From Massilia alkalitolerans DSM 17462 (lineage in GTDB: Bacteria; Pseudomonadota; Gammaproteobacteria; Burkholderiales; Burkholderiaceae_D), in contig NZ_ATYR01000010.1 in the NCBI RefSeq assembly GCF_000427785.1, positions 62,001-126,000 of the forward strand: a DNA stretch of 64,000 bases, in the 5' to 3' direction. Made by a program: the position numbers and the translations under genes. Below the pieces are notes generated by a model. The model saw only the letters and a list, made by a program, of their open reading frames with translations. It was not told the origin of the DNA and made no database searches. Below, one piece after another: positions 37,574 through 46,187 of the stretch (the first letter of the stretch is position 1; every line of letters starts with the position of its first letter).

Positions 37574-40396
37574 TTACGCGGCCTTCGCCTCGTCCTTCCT
37601 TCGCTGCAGCACGAAGATCGGCTGCGCCCACTGCACGTCCTTCTTCTTCTTGCTGGTGATCAAGGTCAGCTCCGACGGATCGTACACGTCGGTGTTGTGC
37701 GTCAGCGGCGTGGTCATCAGGTACTGGGCGTCGGTGTTCTTCAGGAACTCGCCGACCAGCTGGATGTTGCGGATGTCCAGGTGGGCGAAGGGTTCGTCGA
37801 TGAACACGAAGCCGCCCGAGCCTTCTTCCGACTTCAGCAGGCCGATCAAGAGCACCAGCGACTTCATCACCTGCTGGCCGCCGGAAGCCTCGCCGTCGTT
37901 CATGCCGATCTGGTCCTTGCCGTCGAACTTGAAGCGCACGTGCAGGCCGGCCTGGGCCAGCTGCACGTCGTCGTTCTCCAGGCGCACCGGATCGGCCTGC
38001 ACGTCGATGCCCGCCAGCTCGCCCAGCTCCTTGATGTTCTTGGAGTAGGTCTTGATGGTATAGCGCAGGCGCTCGATGTAGGCGCCGCGCGCGTTGGCGG
38101 TGGCCTCGATCGCGCGGTTGTTCTGGTAGCGGCGTTCCTCGGTCTCGCTCTGGCGGCCCGACAGCTGGTCGTTCAGGCGCGCGTACTGGTCGATGACGGT
38201 GTTGTCCTGTTCCCAGTCGTCGCGCGCCAGGGCGTGCTCCAGCGAGGACAGGCGCAGGTTGACCTGGTGCGCGTTCTGGTGCTTGGCCACCAGGTCGCCG
38301 CGCCAGCCGGCGTTCTTCCAGTTCGTCGGCAGGTCGCGCCAGCTCTTGCGCAGCGCCAGCAGGGCTTTCGCATGTTCAGTGCGCTGCTCGATGGTGCGGC
38401 GGTTGTTCAGGCGCATGCCGGCTTCCGCTTCGGACAGGGCCATGCGCGCGTTCTGCCACACGGTGTCGGCGCGGGTGCGCGCCACCGTCGCGTTCTTGGT
38501 CAGCATCGACAGCTCGCCCAGGCGCGCGCCCACTTCCAGGCGCTCGGCCTTGAGCGGCTGCAGCGCACGCGTGGCTTCCTCGAACTCGGCCTGGCGCGCC
38601 GCCAGTTCCTTGGCGGCGTCCACGCCGGCGATGCGGCCCTTCAGCGCGCCCACTTCGGCGGCCAGCTTGCTGATCGCCAGGGTCAGCGCGTCTTCCTGGG
38701 CTTCCAGGGCCGGGAGCGACTTCTGGATCGCTTCCAGGCGCTGGGTCTTGCCGGCGGAACCGAAGCGGTAGCGCGATGGTTCCACGAACAGCGAGCGCCC
38801 GCCGCGGCGTTCGCGGTGGTAGGCGTCCGGGGTGATCCATTCGTCGCAATCCGACTTGAAGCCGGCGTCCACCGAATCGACGCGCTCGATGCGTTCCAGC
38901 TGGTCGATCAGCCAGCCCGGCGCCTTTCCGGAAAAGCGCACCACCGACAGCAGGCTGGCGTCCTTGACCACCGGCGCCTCGACGCAGTCGGGCACGATGA
39001 AGTGGCGATAGCGTTCCTTCTCGGCCAGGCGGTAGGCCGCCGGCGCATCCTTGGCTTTCTCGAGCAGCACCACCGAGGCGTAGCCGCCCAGCACACCCTC
39101 GACCGCGCCCTGCCACTTCGGATCGGTGACTTCGACGATGTCCGACAGCATGGCGTGGGCGATGCCCTCGTCGCGCAGCGCACGGCGCATCTGGCGCTGG
39201 GCTTCGGGCTCCGGCATCGCGCTCTTGCCCTGCAGCGCCGAGATGGTGGCCAGCTCGCCGGCGATTTTTGCGGCGATGTTGTCGCGCTGCTGCTTCTGCT
39301 TGGCGAGTTCCGCTTCTTTTTCGTTCAGCTGGTTGGCGACTTCCGCCAGGTCGGCGCCCGCGTCCGCGGCCAGCTTCTGCAGGCGATCCTTCTGCTCGAT
39401 CAGGCTTTCCAGCGGCTTGAGCTTCTGGTTGACCTGGGTGAGGCGGCTCGCCAGCTCGGTGGCTTCCTGCTCCAGCTGGGTTTCCTGCTTCTGCGCTTCC
39501 GTCAGCGCGCGCTGCTGGGCTGCCAGCTGCTGGCGCTTCTCGGCCAGGATCGAGTCGGCGGCAAGCAGCGGCTTGCGGGCTTCCTTGAGATTGCGGCTGA
39601 TGTTGGCCGCCTTTTCGCGCGCCTCGTGGTATTCGAGGGCCGGCAGCACGTCTTCCTGCAGCTCGCGCTTTTCCTTGTGCAGGCCTTCCCACTGGTGGTA
39701 GTTGGCCACGCGCAGGCGCAGGCCTTCCAGGTTGATGCGCGAGGTTTCCAGTTCCGCCTCGAAGCGCTTCAGTTCCGTCTCGGTGTCGCGCTGGTGGCGC
39801 TTGGCTTCGTCGTAGGCGTCCAGCACTTCCTTGTCGCCGAAGACCTGGAACACCAGGTCCAGCAGCTGGCGCGGCGCGTATTCGCACAGTTTATCGGTCT
39901 CGCCCTGCTCCAGCGCGAGCACCTTCGACATGGCCGGCGACAGGCCGGCCGAGGCCAGGCGCTTCTTGTAGTTCTCCACGCCCAGCCAGTCGGTGGCGTC
40001 GGTGACTTCCTCGATCTCGACGTTCCCGGGACGCATCAGGTACTGGCGCTTCCAGTCGCCGCCGTTCTTCTGCACCTGGCAGAACAGGGTCACCTCGTCG
40101 TCGGCGAAGAAGCCCGAATGGCGGAACGGGCGGTTCGACAGCTGGCGGCCAGACGGCTTGTTGTCGACCACGGCGCGCAGCCAGGCGCTCTGCTGGCCCG
40201 AGTGGCGCGCATAGTGCTTGTAGGTGCGGCCCATCGAGCAGTCCAGGCCGAACAGGGTGCGCAGCGCGTCGAGCAGCGTGGTCTTGCCGGAGCCGTTCTG
40301 GCCGGCGATCGTGATGATCTTGGCGTCCAGCGGGATGTTCTTGATCCGCTGCCAGTAATCCCAGTGGACCAGTTCGAGTGATTTGATATGGAACAT
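37574..40396 (-). CDS. SMC-like ATPase of an MksB/JetC-type condensin
   Basis: A 940-residue SMC/Rad50-type ATPase. The N-terminal head has Walker A GQNGSGKTT (about residues 32-40). Two long coiled coils flank a hinge at about 410-530 (starting MLSDIVEVTDPKWQGAVEGVL). The C-terminal head has an ABC signature ASGGQQ (about 838-843) and Walker B FVFIDEPFAHLD (about 866). It is last in a three-gene unit with a kleisin-like and a winged-helix protein, the order of MksF-MksE-MksB and JetA-JetB-JetC. It probably loops or loads on DNA. A RecF/Rad50-like repair ATPase is the alternative. Subunit names are inferred from layout. Confidence 0.82.
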   Translation of the reverse strand: MFHIKSLELVHWDYWQRIKNIPLDAKIITIAGQNGSGKTTLLDALRTLFGLDCSMGRTYKHYARHSGQQSAWLRAVVDNKPSGRQLSNRPFRHSGFFADDEVTLFCQVQKNGGDWKRQYLMRPGNVEIEEVTDATDWLGVENYKKRLASAGLSPAMSKVLALEQGETDKLCEYAPRQLLDLVFQVFGDKEVLDAYDEAKRHQRDTETELKRFEAELETSRINLEGLRLRVANYHQWEGLHKEKRELQEDVLPALEYHEAREKAANISRNLKEARKPLLAADSILAEKRQQLAAQQRALTEAQKQETQLEQEATELASRLTQVNQKLKPLESLIEQKDRLQKLAADAGADLAEVANQLNEKEAELAKQKQQRDNIAAKIAGELATISALQGKSAMPEPEAQRQMRRALRDEGIAHAMLSDIVEVTDPKWQGAVEGVLGGYASVVLLEKAKDAPAAYRLAEKERYRHFIVPDCVEAPVVKDASLLSVVRFSGKAPGWLIDQLERIERVDSVDAGFKSDCDEWITPDAYHRERRGGRSLFVEPSRYRFGSAGKTQRLEAIQKSLPALEAQEDALTLAISKLAAEVGALKGRIAGVDAAKELAARQAEFEEATRALQPLKAERLEVGARLGELSMLTKNATVARTRADTVWQNARMALSEAEAGMRLNNRRTIEQRTEHAKALLALRKSWRDLPTNWKNAGWRGDLVAKHQNAHQVNLRLSSLEHALARDDWEQDNTVIDQYARLNDQLSGRQSETEERRYQNNRAIEATANARGAYIERLRYTIKTYSKNIKELGELAGIDVQADPVRLENDDVQLAQAGLHVRFKFDGKDQIGMNDGEASGGQQVMKSLVLLIGLLKSEEGSGGFVFIDEPFAHLDIRNIQLVGEFLKNTDAQYLMTTPLTHNTDVYDPSELTLITSKKKKDVQWAQPIFVLQRRKDEAKAA

Positions 40397-40405
40397 GGGC
40401 TTACC

Positions 40406-41110
40406 TTAGTTCGGAGTTTCTTCGTCGGCGGCGGCTTCCACCACGGCGTCGTTGGCGGCATCGATCTTGCGCGGGGCCGCGGCCAGCGGCGCGCGCTTGA
40501 ACACCTCGGCCAGCGCGCCGTTGATGATGCGTTCCTTCAGCAGGTCGGTGTCCATCATCAGGTCCAGCAGCGGGCCTTCCAGGATCACGTCGCCGCGGCG
40601 CTCGATGAAGCCGAGCTTCGACAGGACGCCCAGGTTCATGTCCATGCGGGTCTTCTTGCCCAGCTTGTCGCCGAAGTCGGACAGCAGCGCGGTGTAGGAG
40701 ATGCCGATGGAGGTATCCTCGGCGCGCGGGATCGGCGCGTCTTGGCCGAACATGTCGGTCTGGTCGTCCGCCACCGTGGTGTGGGTTTCCTGGCGCTCGC
40801 GCTTGGGCAGGATGATCTGCGCCCACAGCACCACCAGGAGGGCCACGCCGTCGCGGGTCAGGCCGAAGTTGTTGTTCTGCCAGATGTCCTTGGCGCCGAA
40901 GATCTTCGGCTCGACGTTACGGTGCAGGGCGATCGTCACGTGGTCGGCGTAGACGTTGTCGAGCAGCTTCAGGCCGCATTCCAGCAGGCGCTTGTCGACT
41001 TCGATGCGGAACTGCTCGTCCGACAGCGCGCGCTTGACCATCTTGTCGTCGCGGCGCAGGGTCTGGTGCGTCAGCATGCGCGCGATCAGGATTTGTGCGT
41101 CGTCATTCAT
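40406..41110 (-). CDS. MksE/JetB-like winged-helix subunit of the SMC complex
   Basis: A 234-residue protein that begins MNDDAQILIARMLTHQTLRR. It has an N-terminal helical part and two probable winged-helix regions (around WQNNNFGLTRDGVALLVVLW and LGVLSKLGFIERRGDVIL). The segment GPLLDLMMDTDLLKERIING resembles the kleisin-contacting region of MksE-type proteins. Its start overlaps the kleisin gene end by 8 bp, and it ends 9 bp before the SMC start. An alternative in-frame start lies at 41128. The tail is acidic and probably disordered. Confidence 0.7.
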   Translation of the reverse strand: MNDDAQILIARMLTHQTLRRDDKMVKRALSDEQFRIEVDKRLLECGLKLLDNVYADHVTIALHRNVEPKIFGAKDIWQNNNFGLTRDGVALLVVLWAQIILPKRERQETHTTVADDQTDMFGQDAPIPRAEDTSIGISYTALLSDFGDKLGKKTRMDMNLGVLSKLGFIERRGDVILEGPLLDLMMDTDLLKERIINGALAEVFKRAPLAAAPRKIDAANDAVVEAAADEETPN

Positions 41111-42473
41111 CGGGTGTTCCGCTTTCAAGATTCAGTGAGAGGGAGGCGATCGACATCGCCGCCACTTCCGGGTCGTCGAGCTGGATCATCTCGTCCGTCG
41201 GTTCGAATTTCACGGGCAGGCGCGCCAGCTCGGCGGTCGCGCCCTGCAGGCTGGCCTCGGACGCATCGCCCAGCAGCGGCAGCAGCGAAGCCCGGTAGGA
41301 AGCAACGGCAAAGCTGGCCGGCAGCAGCGACTCGTGTAGCGCCACCTTCTTCGGGCCGCTGTCCGAGAACTCGGGGAAGTTGCCGAGGTTGGCGAAGTCG
41401 GCCAGCTTGTTGATCCAGTCGTTCAGTTCGGCCTGCATCGCCGGGTTGTCGTTGACCGTCAGCGGCGCATCGGTGCCGGTCGGCAGGCCTTTCGGGCCGG
41501 TCGAGGTCACGCGCTCGAGCAGCAGCTCGGTCTCGGCCACGTCGATCATCTCGGCCGGGGTGCCGAACAGCGGCACCACCGGGCGGTCGATCGCCTCCTC
41601 GGCCAGGCTGGCCAGGTCTTCGTGGGCCAGCAGCCAGCGTTTCACGTCGGTCGTCGACAGGCCGGACTGGCCCAGGTGCACGCGCTGGCGCTCGATCTGG
41701 TTCAGGGCGCGCGAGAACATGCCCTGCATGTTCAGCAACGCGCTCTGGGCGCGGCCGATGGCCTGCGCCGCCTTGTGGGTGGCCGCGTCGGCGGCCGGGT
41801 CCTGGAGGATGGCGCGCAGGATGACCGAGCCCTTCTCGACCCAGTCGCAGGCCATGTGCCATTTCGCCTGCGAGGTGCGCAGGCGGAATTCGGAACCGGA
41901 AGCGATGGCGTCCCGGAACTCCTCGGTGAGTTCGACCAGGCGGCCCAGCAGGTGGCGCAGCTGCTCCACGGTGACCCCGCCCACGGCTTGGGCGCCGGCC
42001 ACCTGCGACAGCAGGAAGCCCATCTCGGCATCGTCTTCTTCCGGCTTGGCCAGCGCGATCAGGGTGTCGAGCGCGGACAGCACGTTGCGCGCCAGCGGCG
42101 TAATGCGGTAAACGGCGCTGGGGCCGTCCCAGGCCAGCAGGCCGTGGCCGCGCAGGCGGTTCAGGACCGTCTCCAGGCTTTCCGCGGTCAGGTAGGCCAG
42201 CTTGTTGTTGATGTCGGCCCGCGAGAAGGCCGAGCTGCCGGTATCGCTGGCCAGCTCGCGCAGCACCAGGAGGCGCACCAAGACGCCGTCCTGGGTGCCG
42301 TGGAACAGCGCCGTGAAGGCCGACAGCATGGGCTGGGCGCGCTTGAGGTGGTAAACCTGCTCGATCTCGTCGGGCGCGACACCGTCCTGGAAGTGCGCCT
42401 GCAGGGGGTCGTCTTCCAGTGGTGTCGAAAGGGATTCTACGGCGAGCGCCGCGCCGCCAAGGTGGTCGATCAT
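41103..42473 (-). CDS. MksF/JetA-like kleisin subunit of the SMC complex
   Basis: A 456-residue protein, first in the operon. The N-terminal third is a winged-helix domain (SRADINNKLAYLTAESLETV, then LRGHGLLAWDGPSAVYRIT). A central helical bundle follows (about residues 155-320) with repeated long amphipathic helices (VEQLRHLLGRLVELTEEFRD). An acidic linker and a C-terminal domain complete the protein. This is the organisation of MukF/MksF kleisins. The ATG at 42473 is chosen; the frame extends upstream without a ribosome-binding site. Confidence 0.68.
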   Translation of the reverse strand: MIDHLGGAALAVESLSTPLEDDPLQAHFQDGVAPDEIEQVYHLKRAQPMLSAFTALFHGTQDGVLVRLLVLRELASDTGSSAFSRADINNKLAYLTAESLETVLNRLRGHGLLAWDGPSAVYRITPLARNVLSALDTLIALAKPEEDDAEMGFLLSQVAGAQAVGGVTVEQLRHLLGRLVELTEEFRDAIASGSEFRLRTSQAKWHMACDWVEKGSVILRAILQDPAADAATHKAAQAIGRAQSALLNMQGMFSRALNQIERQRVHLGQSGLSTTDVKRWLLAHEDLASLAEEAIDRPVVPLFGTPAEMIDVAETELLLERVTSTGPKGLPTGTDAPLTVNDNPAMQAELNDWINKLADFANLGNFPEFSDSGPKKVALHESLLPASFAVASYRASLLPLLGDASEASLQGATAELARLPVKFEPTDEMIQLDDPEVAAMSIASLSLNLESGTPDE

Positions 42474-42611
42474 ATAAGTACCGTTCTCTGGCGCGGACAG
42501 GCTCAACCGGTCCGCGGGGGCGCCAGTATAACAGTTTAGGATCGGCAACTAGCTTCCGCGGAGGCCCCCGATTGCAGGAAAGACACACCCATCCATTGCC
42601 TTGAAAACAAG

Positions 42612-42626
42612 ACAATGTTGCATTGT
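42612..42626. promoter_or_regulatory. Perfect palindrome in the spacer upstream of the SMC operon
   Basis: ACAATG-TTG-CATTGT is a perfect inverted repeat about 140 bp upstream of the kleisin start, in a 165-bp spacer. It directly follows a second small repeat, CTTG-AAAA-CAAG, at 42600-42611. The spacer is the natural place for the operon promoter, so an operator is plausible. It could also belong to the end of the upstream DUF3108 gene. Confidence 0.35.
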
Positions 42627-42638
42627 GTGAGGTGCAAT

Positions 42639-43391
42639 TTACGGTTTTGTCACCGTCTTCAGGGTCTGTTCGATCTGTTCCTTGTCGCCGTCGGCATAGC
42701 GCAGCTTGACCGGATACCACTCGTGCTGCGGCGCCAGCCAGACCTCCAGCACCTGATCCTTCTTGTCCGCCACCGGCTGGCGCGACACCAGCACTGCCTC
42801 GACCTCGCCCAGGCCGGTCTGTACTTTTTCGCGCTTGATCACCTTGAACACCCAGGTTTCTGCATCGCGGCGGCCGGCCACGAAAAAGGGCCATTCGGTG
42901 CCCGGCTTGAAGCGCTCGCCTGCGCCGCGCGCCACGGCGGCCAGCTGCCAGGTGATCGACACCCGGTCCTGTTCGCCGCCCTTGAGCGGATAGACCTGCT
43001 TGCTTTCGCTGAAGCGCAGCGCGCGCGCTTCGCGGTCGAACGTGGCCGTGGTCGGGTCCTTGCGCATGCGCTTTTCGGTGAATTCGGCGGGGGCCAGGCC
43101 GAAGGCGTCGATCGTGCCGCTGCTGCGGTCGTGGGTGATGGTGCCCAGCAGAGGCACCTTGGATTCGGCGCTCACGGCGTATTTACCGTCTCCGGCGCGC
43201 CAGGTGACGATGGCCTCGCCCTTCAGGCCGAAGCCGCGCTGGCGGGCCTGCAGCTCATAGTGCAGGTCGGCCGAGGGCGGTAGTTCGAACTTGCGCTTGA
43301 TGGCGGCCGGGGCATCCTGTGCGCCGGCAGTGCCCAGGGTGAGCGCCAGCAGCAGGCCGCAGCCGGCGTGTCGTACGGCAGAGTGTTGCAT
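42639..43391 (-). CDS. DUF3108 exported protein
   Basis: A 250-residue protein with a signal peptide (ALTLGTAGA, cleavage near residue 24). The beta-rich body follows the DUF3108 pattern: LHYELQARQRGFGLKGEAIVTW, split across two strands, EFTEKRMRKDPTTATFDR, and a C-terminal LEVWLAPQHEWYPVKLRYAD. DUF3108 proteins are periplasmic and poorly characterised, some linked to lipid or glycan transport. It begins 2 bp after the paralogous gene at 43394 ends. Confidence 0.78.
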   Translation of the reverse strand: MQHSAVRHAGCGLLLALTLGTAGAQDAPAAIKRKFELPPSADLHYELQARQRGFGLKGEAIVTWRAGDGKYAVSAESKVPLLGTITHDRSSGTIDAFGLAPAEFTEKRMRKDPTTATFDREARALRFSESKQVYPLKGGEQDRVSITWQLAAVARGAGERFKPGTEWPFFVAGRRDAETWVFKVIKREKVQTGLGEVEAVLVSRQPVADKKDQVLEVWLAPQHEWYPVKLRYADGDKEQIEQTLKTVTKP

Positions 43392-43393
43392 AT

Positions 43394-44500
43394 CTAGAAT
43401 CCTGGTTGGGTCATGGCGATGTCGTTCGCCGTTTGCGTGGTTACCGCGCCATTGGCTTCGCTGCTGCGGATCTGCACCGGCAGCCAGCCATGCGCGGGCG
43501 AGAGCCAGATGTCCAGCCGCGATTTGTACGAGCCCGGCTTCGGCGGGCGCGTGATACGCACGGTCTGCAGGCGGCCGAGCGGGGTGTCGATCTCCTCCGG
43601 TCCCACGACCTTGAAGGTGTACACGGCGCCCCAGCGCTCTTCGCCGACAAAGATGTCGATGTCGCCGCTCAGTTGCGCCTGGTCGCCGCGCGCGATGGCC
43701 GCCAGCTGCAACGGCACCGTGGCCTTGTCCTGCGCCCCGGGCTGCAAGGCATAGTTGCCTTCCGAAGCCGAGAACGTCAGCTTGTTGCCGGACCAGTCGA
43801 AATGGGTCGCGGTCAGCGAACGGCCGCGGCGCTTTTCCGTCATTTTCACCGGCGCCAGGCCGGTGTTCCCGAGATGGCCTTCGCTGGTGAGCACCGCCAG
43901 GTTCACGCGCGCGAACACGATCTTGATGCCGGCCTCGAAGCGCATCCGATAAGCCTGGTCGGTGCGCTTCCAGGACAGCAGGGCCTGACCGCTCCATGTC
44001 GTGCCGTCGGCGTCAAGGCGCGCCACCTTGTAGCTGAGTTCGGCCGGCGGCGGCACGTCCACCTTGTAGCGGCGCACCGTGTGCACGATCGGCGCCGGGC
44101 CGGGGTCGGGTTCGGCCGGGGCGGGTTCGGCGGCAGCGGTCGGCTGCGGCGCTGGAGCCGGCGCGGCGGATGGCGTGGTGGTTTGCGCGGGCGGACCGGG
44201 GCGCACCGGTTCGCCCACCACGTCCTCCGTCACCGTGATCGTGGGCAGCGGTACGAAGTCCGGCAGGGGCGGCTGCACCAGTTTCGGCGCCGGCGGCGGC
44301 ACGGGCTCGGCTACCGGCGCATCGAGGGGCGCCGGCGGCAGCAGCTGCGCCAGGCTGATCGCAGCTTCGCCCTCACGTCCCGGCAGCGCGATGCCCTGCG
44401 TGCCCGCGGTGAGCCAGCCCAGCACCAGCCAGTGCAGCAGCACGATGAGCGTGCCCAGCACCAGGGCGCGCAGCCGCTGAGGAGGAAAAGCGGAACTCAT
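43394..44500 (-). CDS. DUF3108 protein with TonB-like proline-rich N-terminus
   Basis: A 368-residue protein. One N-terminal membrane helix (LVLGTLIVLLHWLVLGWL) is followed by a long Pro/Ala-rich stretch (about residues 48-140) like a periplasm-spanning TonB linker. The C-terminal DUF3108 domain is paralogous to the next gene: KLTEKRR-like motif TEKRRGRSLTATHFDWSG and LDIWLSPAHGWLPVQIRS. The ATG at 44500 follows GGAGGAAAA. The pair form one leftward unit with a 2-bp gap. Confidence 0.75.
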   Translation of the reverse strand: MSSAFPPQRLRALVLGTLIVLLHWLVLGWLTAGTQGIALPGREGEAAISLAQLLPPAPLDAPVAEPVPPPAPKLVQPPLPDFVPLPTITVTEDVVGEPVRPGPPAQTTTPSAAPAPAPQPTAAAEPAPAEPDPGPAPIVHTVRRYKVDVPPPAELSYKVARLDADGTTWSGQALLSWKRTDQAYRMRFEAGIKIVFARVNLAVLTSEGHLGNTGLAPVKMTEKRRGRSLTATHFDWSGNKLTFSASEGNYALQPGAQDKATVPLQLAAIARGDQAQLSGDIDIFVGEERWGAVYTFKVVGPEEIDTPLGRLQTVRITRPPKPGSYKSRLDIWLSPAHGWLPVQIRSSEANGAVTTQTANDIAMTQPGF

Positions 44501-44624
44501 GCCGCTAGTGTAGCCTGAGCGCAGCCGGGGTGCAGGGACGCGGCACATTGGCCCCTTTGCCGTACAGGCTTTGTCGCGTGTTATTTATCTGCTACGCTTG
44601 GCGCTTCTAGCCAAGGAGAAGACC

Positions 44625-45332
44625 ATGCTCAAGCCGCCCAACGCTGCCGGAATGCCCGATACGCTCGAATTCGTGAAAAACCTCTGGGGAAGCATGAATA
44701 TCCCCGGCGTCGGCGTGCCGGGCGTGACCGGCTCCAGCCTGTCCGTGGACGAACTGGACAAGAAGATCGCCGACCTCAAGGCGGTCGAATCCTGGCTCAA
44801 CCTGAACCTGGGCATGCTGCGCGGAACCATCCAGGCGCTCGAAGTCCAGCGCGGCACCCTCGCCACCCTGAAAGCGATGGGCGACAGCATGGCGCAGGCC
44901 ATGCAGCGCGCCGGCAGCGACCCGGCCATGGCGGCGCCCTTCACGCAGTTCTTTGCACAGCAGGCCGCCAGCGCCCCGACACCTCCCCCGCCGCCGGCGC
45001 CGGAGCCGAAGGCCGACGCTTCTTCCGGCCAGGCGGAACCAGCAGCCCAGTCGGCCGCGAACAGCGCCATGCCGGCTGCGGTCGCGTGGTGGAATTTGTT
45101 GCAGGATCAATTCCGCCAGGCAGTCAGCAGCGCCATGCCGGCGGCCGGCGTCACCCCGGAAACCCCTGCCGGCGGCAACGATGGCGCGGCAAAGCCGGCC
45201 CCGGCCGAGCCGAAAGCGCGCGGCGGCTCGCCGCTGGACGTGTCCGGCGGCGCGGAACCGGCAGCGCCCGCCAGCCCGGGCGGTTCCGGCCGGGTGGGCC
45301 GCAATCCGCGCGTAAAAGCCGACAAAGGCTGA
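44625..45332 (+). CDS. phaM: PhaM-family polyhydroxyalkanoate granule regulator
   Basis: A 235-residue protein of the PhaM family. In Cupriavidus, PhaM activates PHB synthase and links granules to the nucleoid. The conserved N-terminal region reads DTLEFVKNLWGSMNIPGV, then VDELDKKIADLKAVESWLNL and LRGTIQALEVQRGTLATLK. An Ala/Pro-rich middle follows. The C-terminal tail is basic (GRVGRNPRVKADKG), as expected for a DNA-contacting end. It is followed after 1 bp by a GFA-type gene. It marks this as a PHB-making betaproteobacterium. Confidence 0.85.
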   Translation: MLKPPNAAGMPDTLEFVKNLWGSMNIPGVGVPGVTGSSLSVDELDKKIADLKAVESWLNLNLGMLRGTIQALEVQRGTLATLKAMGDSMAQAMQRAGSDPAMAAPFTQFFAQQAASAPTPPPPPAPEPKADASSGQAEPAAQSAANSAMPAAVAWWNLLQDQFRQAVSSAMPAAGVTPETPAGGNDGAAKPAPAEPKARGGSPLDVSGGAEPAAPASPGGSGRVGRNPRVKADKG

Positions 45333-45333
45333 G

Positions 45334-45747
45334 ATGGATGTCCGCGGCGGCTGCCTGTGCGGCGACGTGCGGCTGCTGGCCTCGGGACGGCCGCACCGGG
45401 TCGGCCTGTGCCACTGCCTCGACTGCCGCAAGCACCACGGCGCCCTGTTCTACGCCGCCGCGATCTTCCCGCAGGATGCGGTGACGGTCAGCGGCGACAC
45501 CCGCGATTATTGCGGCCGCCACTTCTGCCCGCGCTGCGGGTCCTCGGTGTTCGCGCGCAGCGGGGACGAGATCGAGGTGCACCTGGGCACGCTCGATGCG
45601 CCGGACCAGTTAATGCCGACCTACGAGAACTGGACCATACGGCGCGAGTCCTGGTTGCCGCCGTTTCCGCTCGACAAACACTACCTGCGCAATCGCGATG
45701 CTTCCGACCGCGAGGAAGATGGCCTCAACGGTCCTTCAGGCGCGTGA
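45334..45747 (+). CDS. GFA/CENP-V-type zinc protein
   Basis: A 137-residue protein of the glutathione-dependent formaldehyde-activating (GFA) fold. The zinc-binding cysteines are visible: CLCGDV near the N-terminus, CHCLDCRKHHG, and CPRCGSSVFAR. The family name implies glutathione chemistry, but most members have no proven activity. It is read just after phaM (1-bp gap) and probably co-transcribed. Its last 23 bp overlap the convergent gene at 45725. Confidence 0.85.
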   Translation: MDVRGGCLCGDVRLLASGRPHRVGLCHCLDCRKHHGALFYAAAIFPQDAVTVSGDTRDYCGRHFCPRCGSSVFARSGDEIEVHLGTLDAPDQLMPTYENWTIRRESWLPPFPLDKHYLRNRDASDREEDGLNGPSGA

Positions 45748-46024
45748 GGCCGGCAGAAATCCACACCACCGCAACCAGGATGGAAATGATGGTCGGGAAC
45801 AGGAGCGGCACGGCCAGTTCCGGCCGCATGTCGACGATATAGGCGCATCCGGCACTCACGGCCACGGGAAGGAGCAGCCGCGGCGCCGCATGGCGGTTGA
45901 TGCGAACGACCGCCTCCGGCGCCTCGTAATCGACGAAATTCAGAATCCTGCGCTTCGGTAGGAAGTAGAGCAAGGCGGCAATGCCCAGGAGGAGCACGCC
46001 GATCAACAGGTAGATGTTGGCCAT
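45725..46024 (-). CDS. Small hypothetical membrane protein
   Basis: A 99-residue protein with three hydrophobic stretches (YLLIGVLLLGIAALLYFL, LLLPVAVSAGCAYIVD, VPLLFPTIISILVAVVW) and short basic loops. The first ATG fitting the membrane topology is at 46024 (MANIYLLIG). No family recognised. Its 3' end overlaps the GFA gene. Confidence 0.55.
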   Translation of the reverse strand: MANIYLLIGVLLLGIAALLYFLPKRRILNFVDYEAPEAVVRINRHAAPRLLLPVAVSAGCAYIVDMRPELAVPLLFPTIISILVAVVWISAGLTRLKDR

Positions 46025-46187
46025 ACGCTTTCCATATTGCACATCATTGCTTTCACCATAAGCAAGATTACCAGACTTAGTGGAGGGCGCACTCTTGATC
46101 TATTCGGTAGCGTCCGCTTACCTGGCGTGCTGAACTGGACTCAGCGGGACCGGTTTCCGATCCCGCCCGTCATCAAGAGGAGTACCC

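Noticed and set aside
37574..42473. Complete Wadjet defence system
   Set aside because: No JetD/MksG TOPRIM nuclease is encoded next to the three SMC-complex genes, so I call only an Mks-like condensin.
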